Shown in pieces: positions 46,720-57,619 of a stretch of DNA of 64,000 nucleotides (the stretch's first letter is position 1; every line of letters starts with the position of its first letter). The stretch comes from Lutjanus erythropterus (taxonomy: Eukaryota; Chordata; Actinopteri; Lutjaniformes; Lutjanidae). The translations under genes were made by a program, and so were the position numbers. The stretch is taken from contig CM034599.1 in assembly GCA_020091685.1 (NCBI GenBank), forward strand, positions 2,821,641 to 2,885,640, written 5' to 3'. The notes under the pieces were generated by a model. The model did not search any database. It was given only the letters and a program-made list of their open reading frames with translations, and had not been told where the DNA came from.

Positions 46720-46850
46720 CAAATAATTTTATCAAAATCCATCCAGCGAGTCACTGCATTTGTTTTGGTTATATAAACATTTACATCTGGTGTGTTTTTA
46801 TCGTGTGTATTTCAGATTTACAGCATAATGAAGATCAAAATCTTTATATG

Positions 46851-47040
46851 TGTTAAAAAGCAAGAGCAGCCTGAAGAGGTAAACACACTCACAAAAATAA
46901 AAGAAAGAGAAGTAGAAGGTAGAGCCGTGAAGGTACCACGCTGAGCCAAAAAACACTTTCAATTTCCACGGAGCAGACATATGAAGAAAAAAAATTACAT
47001 CTCAGTCTGACGAGTGACTAATCAAGGCGAGCGAAATGGT
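46851..47040. other. Unannotated spacer
   Basis: No feature seen. Confidence 0.45.
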
Positions 47041-47480
47041 GCTGCAATAAATTACTCCACTGTGAAATAAACCACACAAACAGACTGATGATAATAAATG
47101 TAAATTATTTCTGGGGAGAAATTTTCCTGGTACATGAGTAATATGAACCATCAGGAAGGAGTCTTCCTTAACATTAATTACAGAAAATGACAAGTGAGCT
47201 GACAAGCAGGAAGGCTCATTATCTGAAAACATATTCACAACTTCGCAATTTGCGCAAGATGGACTCCAGCTAAATTAATCTCCTTTTTTTGCATGAGCCC
47301 CTTCTAATTTTCATGTTATTAACAGGTTTGCAGTATCACTCAGTGCTTGTCACCCTAATCAGGTTTTTCGGCGTGTTCGGGAAACCGTGGTGTCATTTGA
47401 AAAGGATCAGGCCTCATAATGTGCTCTCCATCACGCGTCTGAATCTACAAGGTTGCTTTTAATAAGGTTCCTTAATCATT
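47040..47480. promoter_or_regulatory. Candidate regulatory block
   Basis: Repeat-free sequence with CATTAATTACAG, GCTAAATTAATCTCC, CACCCTAATCAGG, GTTATTAACAGG and GGTTCCTTAATCATTTC. The motif density and even base use fit an enhancer. Confidence 0.48.
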
Positions 47481-47700
47481 TCTCCCTTTTTTGCTCAACT
47501 TTTGGCCTGGTTGGCTTCTATTATCACTCTTTTCATGGAGAGGCGCCATTAAAAGAAGAGCTGGCTTATCTGAAAGCAAGAGGCATGGAAAAGAAATTCA
47601 TTGGGTCATTATGTGGTGGAAATTTCACATGACCTCCCAGAAGCTACATGGAAATGTGATCACATATTGTTTTCTTATTTTTTTAATTGTTTAACAGATA
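47480..47700. promoter_or_regulatory. Candidate regulatory block, continuation
   Basis: Repeat-free; contains GGCGCCATTAAAAG and AAATGTGATCACAT (near-palindrome about 47,652-47,665). A 67-codon frame overlaps, without domain. Confidence 0.38.
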
Positions 47701-49595
47701 TGTGTGAATGACTCTTACAAAGCTGTAAACCAGAGAAGCTGATCTCTAAAGACGTAAATTCATCATTTTTAGGAAATCAGGAATTAAAAACAATGATTCG
47801 GGCTTTTACGTCAAAATAAACAGCTGCGAACCATAAAAATGTGTCTCTGTGTCCACAAACATGGTCTCCCAACAATATAAATATACAAATAATGACAGAG
47901 AATTTAATTAGAAAACCTCAAAATTCTACTTACATGAGAATTATTTAGTTGAATGCCATTTTGCAGCTTTTGTCTGCTGATCGGCACTTTGATATGTGGG
48001 CTTTTAAATTAAGACAAGAAGACTTGCAGCTCCAAAGAAACCAGTCTTATGTGTCTTAAATGCAGGTGTGTTGGTCAACAGCAACAAAAAAATATATATA
48101 TTTTAAAGGAAACAGCACTGACAACCCTGTCTCCGTGAAATTTTGTTCATATTATGATTCATTTGAAAAAACAAAGATGTTTTGAAAGACAAGATCTCAT
48201 TATGTTTTAATTAAATGTTGTTAATTAATATGTTGCCAAGGTACAAAATATTAATACTGGACTTATCTTTTTTTTTTTTTTTTTTTTTTTACTGACAGCC
48301 CGTTATATCCACTCTTATAATAAAATATCCACTTTTAATTAATGCATGATACATCTTATTTGTGGTTTTGCACAAAGCATGGTTAAGGTCAGGGATAGAC
48401 AGTGAGTTTTGTTTAATATTGAAAAAGTTAAATGTGACTTGAAGCACGAGACATTATGAGTTTACTCTATTAACATCTAACTGAAGCTGTGATCTTTCCT
48501 CAGCCTGAACCAGAGTTCTCTTGTTGTCCACCACATGCAGGATTCAGGATCTGAACCCTGAGTCTGGGATCAGAGTCCTGCACACCCACCAACACCTCCA
48601 CATAACTTACAAAAATGTAGCACTTCCTAAACTAGCAAAAAAAATTTGCCAAGGAACAAAATCCACAAAAATCACACTTCCAACAAAACGCATCTGTCAG
48701 AACGATAAAACTAGTTTATATCATGTACAGAGTAAAACTCATTAAAAAGGATATGTGCATTTTACTGCAATATGATCCATGTGTTCAGGGATAGGGAAAA
48801 AAATCTGTCACAGAATACTAATCAAAATGTTGATAATTTACATCTCTGTATTCTTGTCAGTAAAAAACTTGTATGTAGAATATAAACTCATTCTGATGCT
48901 GGAATCTGCAGTAATGTCGTCTTTTGGCACCTTTATGGACAAAGGGGATCAGTAAAGTCACATAAAATAAAGTACCTCCTGCCCCATCTCTTTTCTTGAT
49001 TTATAAATATAAAACCTCCAAAGATCAAGATTTGTTTTGAGGTGTCCGGTCAGCAGTTTTACAGACGTCTCTTTTACAAGGGAAAATACTTTTTGGGATG
49101 CAGGGGAATTTTTCGCTGCAATACCACGAGTGGCCACTGGAAAGAAATTGGAGATAACGCCCTATTTAAAATTAAATATCACATCTATGATTTATGACAA
49201 ATGAATTGCTCCCTGGTTAACTCAATTTATGAACCATTTCATAAAAAATCTTAGCGTTAGTTTTCCCTTAGCAGTGATACAGGTAGCCAGCGTGAGATCT
49301 TAAATTTAAGATTTCAAAACAAGTAATCTGATCATATAGACCTGCCGTTCTAACACACCTTGATTTTAATCCAAATAAAGATTTTGTACAGTGCTCAGCT
49401 TTAGCTGTACAAACCATACTGTAGACTTGATATGTTTGCCTGATCAAACGGCATTTCCACTGTTTCTGAATTCTCTTATGAGACTATCTTTGTATCCATC
49501 ACCCCAACACTCTTCCCACTTCTCTATCTATCTACATATCAACATGCACAGGGCACCGGCAATAACACTTGTAAGTAATGTTGTGAGTTTTGTCT
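47701..49595. other. Unannotated A+T-rich DNA
   Basis: Contains a T tract (about 48,268-48,290). 48,530-48,580 has overlapping near-palindromic words (CAGGATTCAGGATC, GGGATCAGAGTCCTG). No gene or defined repeat. Confidence 0.5.
48268..48290 (+). repeat. Poly-T tract
   Basis: About 23 consecutive T. It may be the poly-A end of a minus-strand retroposon, but no body is recognisable on its right-hand side. Confidence 0.95.
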
Positions 49596-49599
49596 GACT

Positions 49600-50310
49600 T
49601 GAATTAATAAATCACAGCAAATATGAGATATCTGCATGTCCAAAATGTAATCTGGAAATTTGCTGTATTGCAAACCCAGTTTAATTCACAGGTAGCCTCA
49701 TGATAGCTGAAGCAGAAATGCAATATGTCATGCAAAATTAGTTCAGAGAGAATAAGTTTCAGGGGGAAGCAAAATGTTATGAGGGAGTCCATAATGGCAG
49801 AGGCAGCTTTATCTGTGCTGCTCTCTCTCACACACACTCTAATTACATTTCACAGATTGTACTACAATAGCTGCTGGTAACCTTTAGTGGATGGGCTTTT
49901 CAATAATGCAAAGTACACATTTTCATATCTATTTTTCCCACTGTGCTTCCCATTTATTAATTTGCTGAACACAATAAAACAAAGACTCGACGTAATGTGC
50001 TCCTTTGCTCAAAAGGCACCCAACAAGATAAAAACACAAAGCCGTCTCTCTGTAATGAAGAATGGGCTCGCATGCAAACCAGCAGCATAATGTCTGACGT
50101 CTTCTATTTCAAAGGCCATTTGGTTGGTAACTGTAAAACGGCTGCTGCGTTCTTTTGTTTCTGTAAGTTCTGGTTTGTATTTATCTCCCCGTTCAAAATA
50201 ATTCATATCCAATTTACCCTGTAAACCCGTATAAAACACTGCATCATGTTCAGATAATACCCCAGCATACATCATCAAATAAATATGTTTCACTAACAGC
50301 ACAACTACGT
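49600..50310. promoter_or_regulatory. Candidate regulatory block, about 700 bp
   Basis: Repeat-free throughout. Cores include TCTAATTACATTTC, CCCATTTATTAATTTGC, CAATAATGCAAAG and AAAATAATTCATATCC. Frames of 67-97 codons overlap on both strands across 49,887-50,302, which again suggests few stops without coding constraint. Confidence 0.5.
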
Positions 50311-50640
50311 TTTATTTGTTTGTCCTTCTTTCTGTAATTTATATGGACACACTGTTTGGAAGAAATCCAGCTGTCTGGAGGCAACTGGACATGTCTAACT
50401 ATTAAATTGGAGACTGGAGATCAGAGGTGGTTAGTGGATCCTCACAAAATGTTTGTCTACTGATAAACTGAATCTAAAACCACTGATCCTGCTACACTTG
50501 ACTTTTCCTTGCATACTGTACTTGCATGTGCAGAATAGTTTTAACTATTATTTTGAGATATAAGTTAAAAATCTATTTTTCACTTACTAAATATTTAGTG
50601 AAAGTAAACAGTGAATACAGTTAAGTACAAATGTTCAACC
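50311..50640. other. Unannotated DNA
   Basis: No feature seen. Confidence 0.5.
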
Positions 50641-51015
50641 TGTTCTCACTTCCAACTCGTTAAATTCAGCAGCTCTGATCAGTCAAAATCTGAGCAGTTT
50701 ATCCTCGAGTCTAAGTGAACATTTGTGCCAAGCTTGAAAAAAATGCAGTTTCGTCTTCATGAGAAAAGAATTACAATGCCTGTGGCCACAGCTGTCGCTT
50801 TTTTAAATTATTTTCTTTTTTACGTTTTTTGAAGGTTTTTCAAAAAATTTTAAACCACAGAGGTCCTTCAGCATACAGTCATGAATGTGCACAAAAAAAT
50901 AGGCAGATTGGTCCAGTAGTGTTCAAGATTAGCTGCAGAGAAGCTAATGATCATGCACCCACACACACAAACTTCAGGCTCGCACCTGACAGAGATAATA
51001 TGAACCGTCCATTTA
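50641..51015 (+). repeat. Probable dispersed repeat
   Basis: AACATTTGTGCCAAGCTTG, GCAGAGAAGCTAATGATCAT and AGGCTCGCACCTGACAG recall a retroelement 3' region found in many fish. A 66-codon frame here is spurious. Confidence 0.42.
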
Positions 51016-51019
51016 GACC

Positions 51020-51275
51020 TTCAAAATAAAGGCACAAAAACCACTTGGTTAAGTTTAGGAAACGATCATGTTGAAGTACATTAGTTATGCAAGTTGACAT
51101 AGTTGTTAAAGAGTGTTAAGACAAGTAACTAATTTATGTTACGTTATGTAACTTTAAAAAAGTGCAATGCTGACTTTTGGTTTCACACAGAACACAAACA
51201 GCAGTCTCCTGGGTAAAACTGCATGACCCATCTGTCCTCACCTCCTTCACAGACTTTCTCATTCTTTAAACTCTA
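51020..51275 (+). repeat. R4 family repeat
   Basis: ACCACTTGGTTAAGTTTAGG, TATGTTACGTTATGTAAC, GCTGACTTTTGGTTTCACAC and CAGCAGTCTCCTGGG follow the family order. Confidence 0.7.
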
Positions 51276-52455
51276 TTGTCTGACTTTGACAGCACATCAA
51301 AACATAACACTAGAGGGGCGCCTCCAGAAATTACGTTTGAGGGGTCTCTACAGCATCACTGGGGCACTGATCAAGCTGCCATATTTGATGAGAATGGGGT
51401 GATTTATTTATTTTTTTTTAATTAATTTTAGTGAATGATAGTTAAGAGAGGAGGTCAAGTGTTATTTTAGTATTCTGCATTATTCTGAAGTGGTCTGCAC
51501 TCAGAAATGAAATTCTATGTCCACATTAGTAACCCACGTGAAGCTGCAGTGTTTACACACACACCAAAAACAAACACGTTGCACAAACAACGAGCCTTGA
51601 CTAAATGCAGCCAAACAGATGACTTTTTTGCTCAAATTAACAGTACAGTTTGTACATTAAGATTGTGCAGCATATCGTTCCATTACTAATTCTTCCATCT
51701 TCCATAAAACCTTTGCTGCCAGACTGAAATGTTTCCACAATAATGTAACGTTGCACAGGTCAGACATTGTGGGCGCCATTTGGCAAGAAACACTGCCTGC
51801 AGATAAAATGAAAAGTTGAAGTTAGTAAATCTTCTGTTTTTATTGTCAGTTCGTTTTCAGAGCTGGTTTGTGGTCAGAGGAAAAAATGTTTTAGAAAATG
51901 TCATTATTTTAGTTAACTTTACTGGTTGTTTATAATAAATGCGTAACCAGCTGCAGCCACTGGGCACAAAACTGCAAAGTTAAACCTGAGGATGGCACCA
52001 AAAAAAAAACAACCTTTTTACCAAAATAAATCAGCTGTTTTTTGTCAGCCTCAGCTGTCTTTTTTTACAGTGAGATTTTTGGACAGAAATCTATTTTTCT
52101 TTGTCAAAATAAACTGCAAAGCAAACTGTGACAGACAAAAAACAGGCATGCAGTAGACAGTCATAATAATAAAAACAAAAAGTTAAAAAAAAAGTTATCT
52201 CAATAGTTGAGAGACTTTCTACCTCTAGAACGGCTCTGCCTTCAAGATATTTTACAACTGTATCTCCATTCTACAGCGTCTTTCTCCCACATGCAGATTC
52301 AGTGTTGGCATCAGACCAGCAGCACAGTGATGAAATTCACTTCAAATCAGCAGTGAGAGTTTTGGTGTGCTATAGTTCATGTGGCACAAAAAGTAATCAT
52401 AACTACGGGCGTTTTCAGACCTGTGTTTTGTTCGCTTTGTTTTCTGTTTCAGAAA
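51276..52455. other. Unannotated A+T-rich DNA
   Basis: No gene. A-rich runs near 51,996 and 52,180. Confidence 0.5.
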
Positions 52456-52459
52456 CTAA

Positions 52460-52622
52460 TTTAAAGTACCAGTCTGTAAGAATTAGGGGCATCTATTGGC
52501 AGAATATGGCAGAAATTAAATATAAGATGCCTAAGTATGTTTTCATTAATGTATAATCACACGAAAATAAAAAAATATTGTGTTTTCATGAACCTAGAAT
52601 GAGCGATTTATATCTACAGAGT
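52460..52622 (-). mobile_element. R2 family MITE, copy C, truncated, reverse
   Basis: TTTAAAGTACCAGTCTGTAAG is a terminus. GGGGCATCTATTGGCAG, TATGTTTTCATTAATGTATA and GAATGAGCGATTTATATC are reverse-strand words of the right half of the family. The other half is absent. An 84-codon frame (52,302-52,556) overlaps and is spurious. Confidence 0.72.
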
Positions 52623-52733
52623 GTGTGATAGTTTTTGTTAGTGGACCCGAGGTCAAAACAATCACTTTCAGTTGACTTTGTACAGCATGAAGATGCATCT
52701 TATCACTTGCCGTATGCTGGCTAACAAAAAAAT

Positions 52734-52915
52734 ATGCGTAAAGGCTGCCATGTGGCGAGATGCACCACCAACAAGGTAAAAGACCCAGAACTAAGTTTTT
52801 ATAAGTTGCTGAACCGAGCAGCTGAGCCTTTAGGAAGACAAAAGTGGATACAGATGTGAGGCATCAGCAAGAAGACGAGGAAAACAACGGATCCAGACAC
52901 TCACTTCTGTTATGC
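52734..52915 (+). pseudogene. Relic of a THAP zinc-finger coding exon
   Basis: A frame starting ATG at 52,734 gives 41 residues before a stop at 52,857. It has Cys5 and Cys10 (C-x4-C), Lys/Asp/Pro then Ser21-Phe22-Tyr23-Lys24, and Lys37-Trp38. These are the positions and spacing of the N-terminal half of a THAP domain, a C2CH zinc-binding DNA-binding fold. In another frame, 52,886-52,915 reads Asn-Gly-Ser-Arg-His-Ser-Leu-Leu-Cys, like the stretch before the second zinc-binding Cys, but the following His-Phe is lost. So there is a frameshift, a stop and a missing ligand. THAP domains occur in host regulators and in P-element- and Kolobok-type transposases. Which source applies here cannot be told. 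Confidence 0.62.
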
Positions 52916-52929
52916 TGATGTTATGTTGC

Positions 52930-53985
52930 TAATTTGTCCGGACAAACTTTAGAGGTTGAAGCTCACTAAACTATGAAAGGTCTTATTTGATCAAATAGTT
53001 GCAAAGATTAAAGTATCCTTTGGCATGCTTAATCTATTATTTATTTATTTGTTTTCAGCTAGCTGCATGTATTTTTTTGTAACGTTTCAGTGTTTTTCAG
53101 AATATGGCACGTTACGCTCTGTCTCTATGAATAGTAGGATCAATTGAATTCTGACTGCAAACAAACAGCTCCAGAGTTTGAGTGGCTCAAACTCAAAACC
53201 ACCCTCTCTGGGCAATTTTGGCCTCCCTGTTTTGCCCCACATCCAAATGCACTTGCTGTGTACTCATGCCCAAACGAAGCGAACCTGGAGGTGAAACGCT
53301 CCAGGTTCCGAAAAAACTGGTCCAAATGAGCTTAGGCTTGAACAGAACCTAAGAATTAAAGCAGAGCGTATTTTAAATGCTGCAGTCTGCAGGTACAGTG
53401 ATACATTACTCTCTGCAGAAAGACCGGATTGTGGCCCTTGGTTAAACAATTTGCCTCATACCACAAATAACATGTTCCTTTGATCCAAATCAACTATGGC
53501 AGCTGCTACAAGGGATTTTTAATTGAATGATTATTGTATTAAATAGTTGCTTTTAATGGAGCGTGCACCTCTGCAATTATTTCCGCTTTAAGAACCTGAA
53601 CCCTGGGCAGGTCTTTACAGCCACAGGCATTTGGTTCGCTTCCAACTGAGTGGTCACTGTTGGTGTGAAGTCAGCCTTTCATCTGCAAAAGAAACATAAA
53701 GAAAGACTAGACTAATAAGCTAATGCATTTATGTAAAGATGTACAGTATATATATATGCACATACTGTACACAATCATTAATAAGCCCAGTTTGTCCACA
53801 AATGCTTGGCTGTGACTGGAGCCTGGCAGCAACACCACTGAACAGATTCACAGCACAGAAGGCCCTTTCAAGTATTACGTCTGCCTTATCCTTTTTACAC
53901 GTATAAAAAAAGAAGTCTAATAACCACTAATAGAACAAATCTGAGTAACTTCCTTAATCCTGTGATATTTTTCTCTGATAGGATC
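52930..53985. other. Unannotated DNA; possible decayed element at 53,140-53,340
   Basis: Three frames of about 61 codons on both strands overlap at 53,140-53,449. GAAGCGAACCTGGAGG with CGCTCCAGGTTCCG gives a short inverted repeat. I cannot assign a family. Confidence 0.4.
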
Positions 53986-53989
53986 AATA

Positions 53990-54240
53990 TTTGCCAGAAC
54001 AGTCCTCTTATCCACACAGTGTGATGAAATATTGAATGTATGAAAGAGGTGATAATGTTAGCCACAGTCTTTTCTAAAGCCAAGCACGATCCCAGATTAT
54101 GGGATCATTTATGAAAGATTCTGCTGTTGTCTGAGACGATATTTTCCCTGACATCAGAGAGATGGAAAGCCCATGTGATCAAACACTGGAGGTAAAAGCC
54201 TCCCAGACTATTGCAAAGGTACTATGGGAAGTTTCCGTGC
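53990..54240. promoter_or_regulatory. Candidate regulatory block
   Basis: Repeat-free; has ACGATCCCAGATTATGGG and ATGGGATCATTTATG. It ends where an R1 element begins. Confidence 0.35.
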
Positions 54241-54279
54241 TGAATTTCTCTTCATTTTGATTGGTAGCCATAAATATTG

Positions 54280-54545
54280 AAGGTGGAATCAGTAGGATTT
54301 GTCCGAGCTGGTTGTAAACACACCTGAAAGGTCTCTGATTGTTGAGTCTCATTCCCAAGACGTCAAATACCAGAGTTTTGGGTCGGTAAAACCTCCAGAG
54401 CACCGCAAAATGATGAGACAATAAGAAAACACAGGCAAGAGGAGGGGGTTTCTGCAGGTACACCACCACCTCAGCCTGACAGTGGGTCAGAAGTGATAAT
54501 TAACATGGATTATATTTATGAGTTTATGCATGTTTTTGTAAAGGA
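54280..54545 (+). mobile_element. R1 MITE, copy B
   Basis: AGGTGGAATCAGTAGGATTT, AGACGTCAAATACCAGAG, TTTTGGGTCGGTAAAACC, ACAGTGGGTCAGAAGTG match copy C reversed along its length. The right terminus is replaced by a fold-back MITE. A 96-codon minus frame here is spurious. Confidence 0.82.
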
Positions 54546-54885
54546 AATATATATTTCTCTTAACTGTAGTGCTATTTATCTAGATAATTTTGGTGTGAGC
54601 AGAGCAGAGTTTTGGAGCTGTCAGCCGTAGAGATGTCTTCCCTCTCTTGAACATGAGGGAACTACATGGCACTCAGCTTGTGAAGCTCAAAGTGCCAAAA
54701 AAAATACATCTCAAAAACTCAACTGCAACGTCTCTTTGCAGAAATCATGACCCGGTTACTCAAGATAATCCACAGACCTTACTGCAAGCTGTTTCATGTA
54801 GGAACTGTCTTTTATCTATCAAATTACACCTGCCAAGCGTATCACTGTGCAAAAAGAAGTGTGCATCTAGTCATGGATGAGAGGC
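54539..54885 (+). mobile_element. Fold-back MITE, copy 2, decayed
   Basis: AAAGGA is followed, after a small deletion, by the family interior: AGTTTTGGAGCTGTCAGCC, CATGGCACTCAGCTTGTG, CAGAAATCATGACCCGG, GATAATCCACAGACC, TGTTTCATGTAGGAACTG. These match the copy at 43,586-44,073. The right inverted arm is not recognisable. Confidence 0.75.
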
Positions 54886-55925
54886 TCTTGCTCTTGTGAA
54901 CATTAATGGCGTCCTTCTTAGCTCCAGAAGAGAATGCTTCCTTCCCAACAATGATACAGCTGGTGAGTGTAGTTCAGTACAGAGAAAATAGTTCAAGATT
55001 TACACACTTGGGTCATACAGGTATTTTTTGACCCATGTTGTTTAACAGAAGGGTAGTAATACAAAAATGATTAAGTAAGACAGGAAAGATCAAAATCTGG
55101 ATGTTATATTTGAATGATGAAATTGATGATGACTAATGAGGAACTTTACTGAAAATATGGATAAATAAAAAAAAAACTCTGTTTTGGCCCATGGTTTGAA
55201 AGGATAAAGGCCTTAATTAGAAAGTGGGCTTCAAACTGATATCTTCTGCAGAAACTGTTCACTATGTTCTTGGGAATTTGCAGCTGCCAATACCCAAAAT
55301 ATCCAACTGACTGAAAAAAAAGTGTTCTGTACTTAAAACACTCAAGTCGCACATTGTTTAAAAAAAAGAAACACTCTCACAGTCACTGTGAACAATAAAT
55401 TGGAGCGGGGTGAATGGAAAGATTTGTGTCCAGTCCTTGGCTTGAAAAGAGGCTGTCATAAGAACAATTTAACACATATCAAATTGAGCTTGTCTTTATC
55501 AGTATAAGGGTAATTTACAGCAGTGTCACTGCTAATAATTGTCTCAAATTCTGATTTATTAAAGACGCAGTGAGGAGAGATTCATTTACTGTGAGGAGTC
55601 TCTGCACCTGGCTGGTAACTGTAAGAGGAAACACTTCATTAAAACAAAAGACACACACTGCTCTGACTCTCTTCAACATCCCATTGTTTTTATGTTGGTT
55701 TCACTCATGAATATTAGAACTTTTATCTGTTTGTTTTGCAATTAAATTCAATCATTGCATTTCCACTTTATATTCTTCATGATACCTCATACTACAAATA
55801 CTACTACTACTGCTACTACTAACAGTAAATGACCAAACTGAAGATCACAAATGGCAAAACATGGCTTAGTAAATGCAGTAGTACAAATGTGAAATATAAA
55901 GCAAAGGTGAAGAAATGGTCTGGCA
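54886..55925. other. Unannotated DNA; possible quiet block at 55,440-55,620
   Basis: 55,440-55,620 has CTGCTAATAATTGTC and TGATTTATTAAAGACG in repeat-free DNA and might be regulatory. An (ACT)n microsatellite lies at about 55,797-55,821. No gene. Confidence 0.4.
55797..55821 (+). repeat. (ACT)n trinucleotide microsatellite, interrupted
   Basis: About eight ACT units with one change (TGCTACTAC). Seen directly. Confidence 0.9.
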
Positions 55926-55929
55926 CATT

Positions 55930-56130
55930 GAAGTCCTCCAGGAAGTCACTGCTACCAGCCAAGAAACAGACCTTCAAATAAAACCACAACTTTTACACTT
56001 CTTTTTTTTTTCACATTAAACTAACAGGATTCACCGTGTTAATGACTGAGCTTTAGAGGTACTGGGAGGTGTATTTTGTATTTTGTACTTTAATGTTTAG
56101 ACATAGCCAGGGTAGTTGTTTGTTGCATTA
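55930..56130 (-). mobile_element. TTAGC-family MITE fragment, reverse orientation
   Basis: CAGGAAGTCACTGCTACCAG, ACCACAACTTTTACACTTC, GTGTTAATGACTGAGC and GAGCTTTAGAGGTACTGGG lie in the order expected for the reverse strand of the family at 33,538. GACATAGCCAGGGTAG ends the recognisable part. Confidence 0.65.
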
Positions 56131-57165
56131 TGTAAGCCGTCATGCCTTCAACAAAACCTAGCCTTACAAATATTTTGCAAAAATTATGCAAAAAGTAAAT
56201 AATGAAATCAATCAGTCAAATAATTCCTCAAATAATCATGCAGCCCGAATCATCACCATAAAACTTGAGACAGGTTTTATGACTTTCAAGTTTCTAAAGT
56301 TTTATTATGTACTCCACTACAAACAAAAAACAAACTCACCATAATTCTGCAAATAAAACATGATCCCACTGAAGCTTCATTCATTTGTGTTTTATTATAA
56401 AATACAGTAATCCAATGTCAGAGTAGAGGTCAGATTAAGATGGTTTTCTACCTTCATCTTATGCTCCAGGTATCCTGAAGACCCCAAAAAACTGACACTG
56501 ATCACCCTGATAACAACAGATGCATGTGTTTGCTCGTAGAATCCATTATTTGTACAGGTTAGAAAGTGAAATGTATTAAAGGGGAAAGTTAGCCCACTAA
56601 GGCTTTGTGCTGCGCCACTGACTTTGCTTATTCAGTGCCAAGTGCCACAGCCTGGCTGCATATTTGGCCTGCTTCTTACAAGACATCTGAACAGTTTTTT
56701 GTTTTTTTTTACATACACACAATGGTTTCTCTAATGGATTACCATGCATTTAATGCAGGTATCTCTAGGAGAGAGCCTGCACAGTTTAAAATATTTTCAT
56801 ACAGCCAAAGAAGTCTGTTTTTTTTCAACATTACATCAAAGTGGTCACACCAGACAACCAGCAAATGTTGCCAACACAGGGCTATGAAGGGGAATAAATG
56901 GGCCTCACATTCCAATGATCTGTCCAAAGCAGCAGCACAATACTTTCACAACTGACTACATGGTTGCAGCACAGAAAAAATATTTACAATTTATATGTTT
57001 GGCACATTTCTGTAATAAATTGTTAATATTTTGGTACACCAGCTGGCCTACATATTTCAGAACACGTATTTTATTCAACTCAAAATGCAACTGATGTAAA
57101 TGAATCAGAAATTCTGATTTTCACTACACAGGAAAGCAAAAAAAAAATGCCATCTGTGTTCAGAG
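56131..57165. other. Unannotated DNA
   Basis: A 116-codon frame (56,605-56,955) overlaps a 62-codon minus frame. No domain is visible and no splice sites suggest an exon. Confidence 0.45.
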
Positions 57166-57169
57166 ACCG

Positions 57170-57410
57170 CCAGTGTATTCAACATGCCTGCAAGGCCACT
57201 GTGATGTGCAGACCTTACACATCTGCAAGAATACACATATATGGGACACGCAGCGCTATGGCTGCAGGGCATGGAAATCTGAAGGTGGTGGGCAGAGGCT
57301 AGGGGGCATCAATTGTCAGCTTTTTCAACATTCAGCTGATATGCTTCAGAATCTGCCCCGGATCATGTGACCACAAAAGCCTGCGCATGATGAAGACCTT
57401 GGGCAGGATT
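57170..57410. promoter_or_regulatory. Candidate regulatory block
   Basis: Repeat-free, slightly G+C-richer than its surroundings. No strong motif cluster, so this is a weak call. Confidence 0.28.
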
Positions 57411-57479
57411 TATGATGTTGAGAGAGAAAAAGAAACAAAGCCAACACGGAATCCATTCACTGCATTCACCCAAATTTAA

Positions 57480-57610
57480 CTTAAAGGTGCTTCATACAAC
57501 ATTCACAACCACTAGATGTAGCACGACATCAGCATCTCAGACAAAAACAAATAGACCCGCCAGCCACACAAACAACGAGATAAAGTTACCATTTCGTGAA
57601 CAATGTCAGG
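57480..57610 (+). repeat. 'TTAAAGGTGC' MITE fragment
   Basis: CTTAAAGGTGCTTCATACAA, ACCACTAGATGTAGCACG and AGCCACACAAACAACGAG recall a fish MITE. The right end is not found. Confidence 0.48.
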
Positions 57611-57619
57611 TGACGAGGA

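Larger units (their letters stand above)
45600..46850 (+). repeat. Local tandem duplication, copy 2, enlarged
   Basis: The sister of 45,008-45,599. It is longer because its internal transposon is fuller and because an R1 MITE lies at 46,574-46,719. Its own right-hand word, ATTTCAGATTTACAGCATAA, is near 46,809. Confidence 0.8.

Noticed and set aside
48268..48290. Poly-T as the tail of a reverse-strand retroposon
   Set aside because: No polyadenylation signal context, no body and no target duplication could be recognised; it may be a simple homopolymer.
56605..56955. 116-codon plus-strand frame
   Set aside because: No domain, and a minus-strand frame covers the same bases. Nothing beyond absence of stops supports it.
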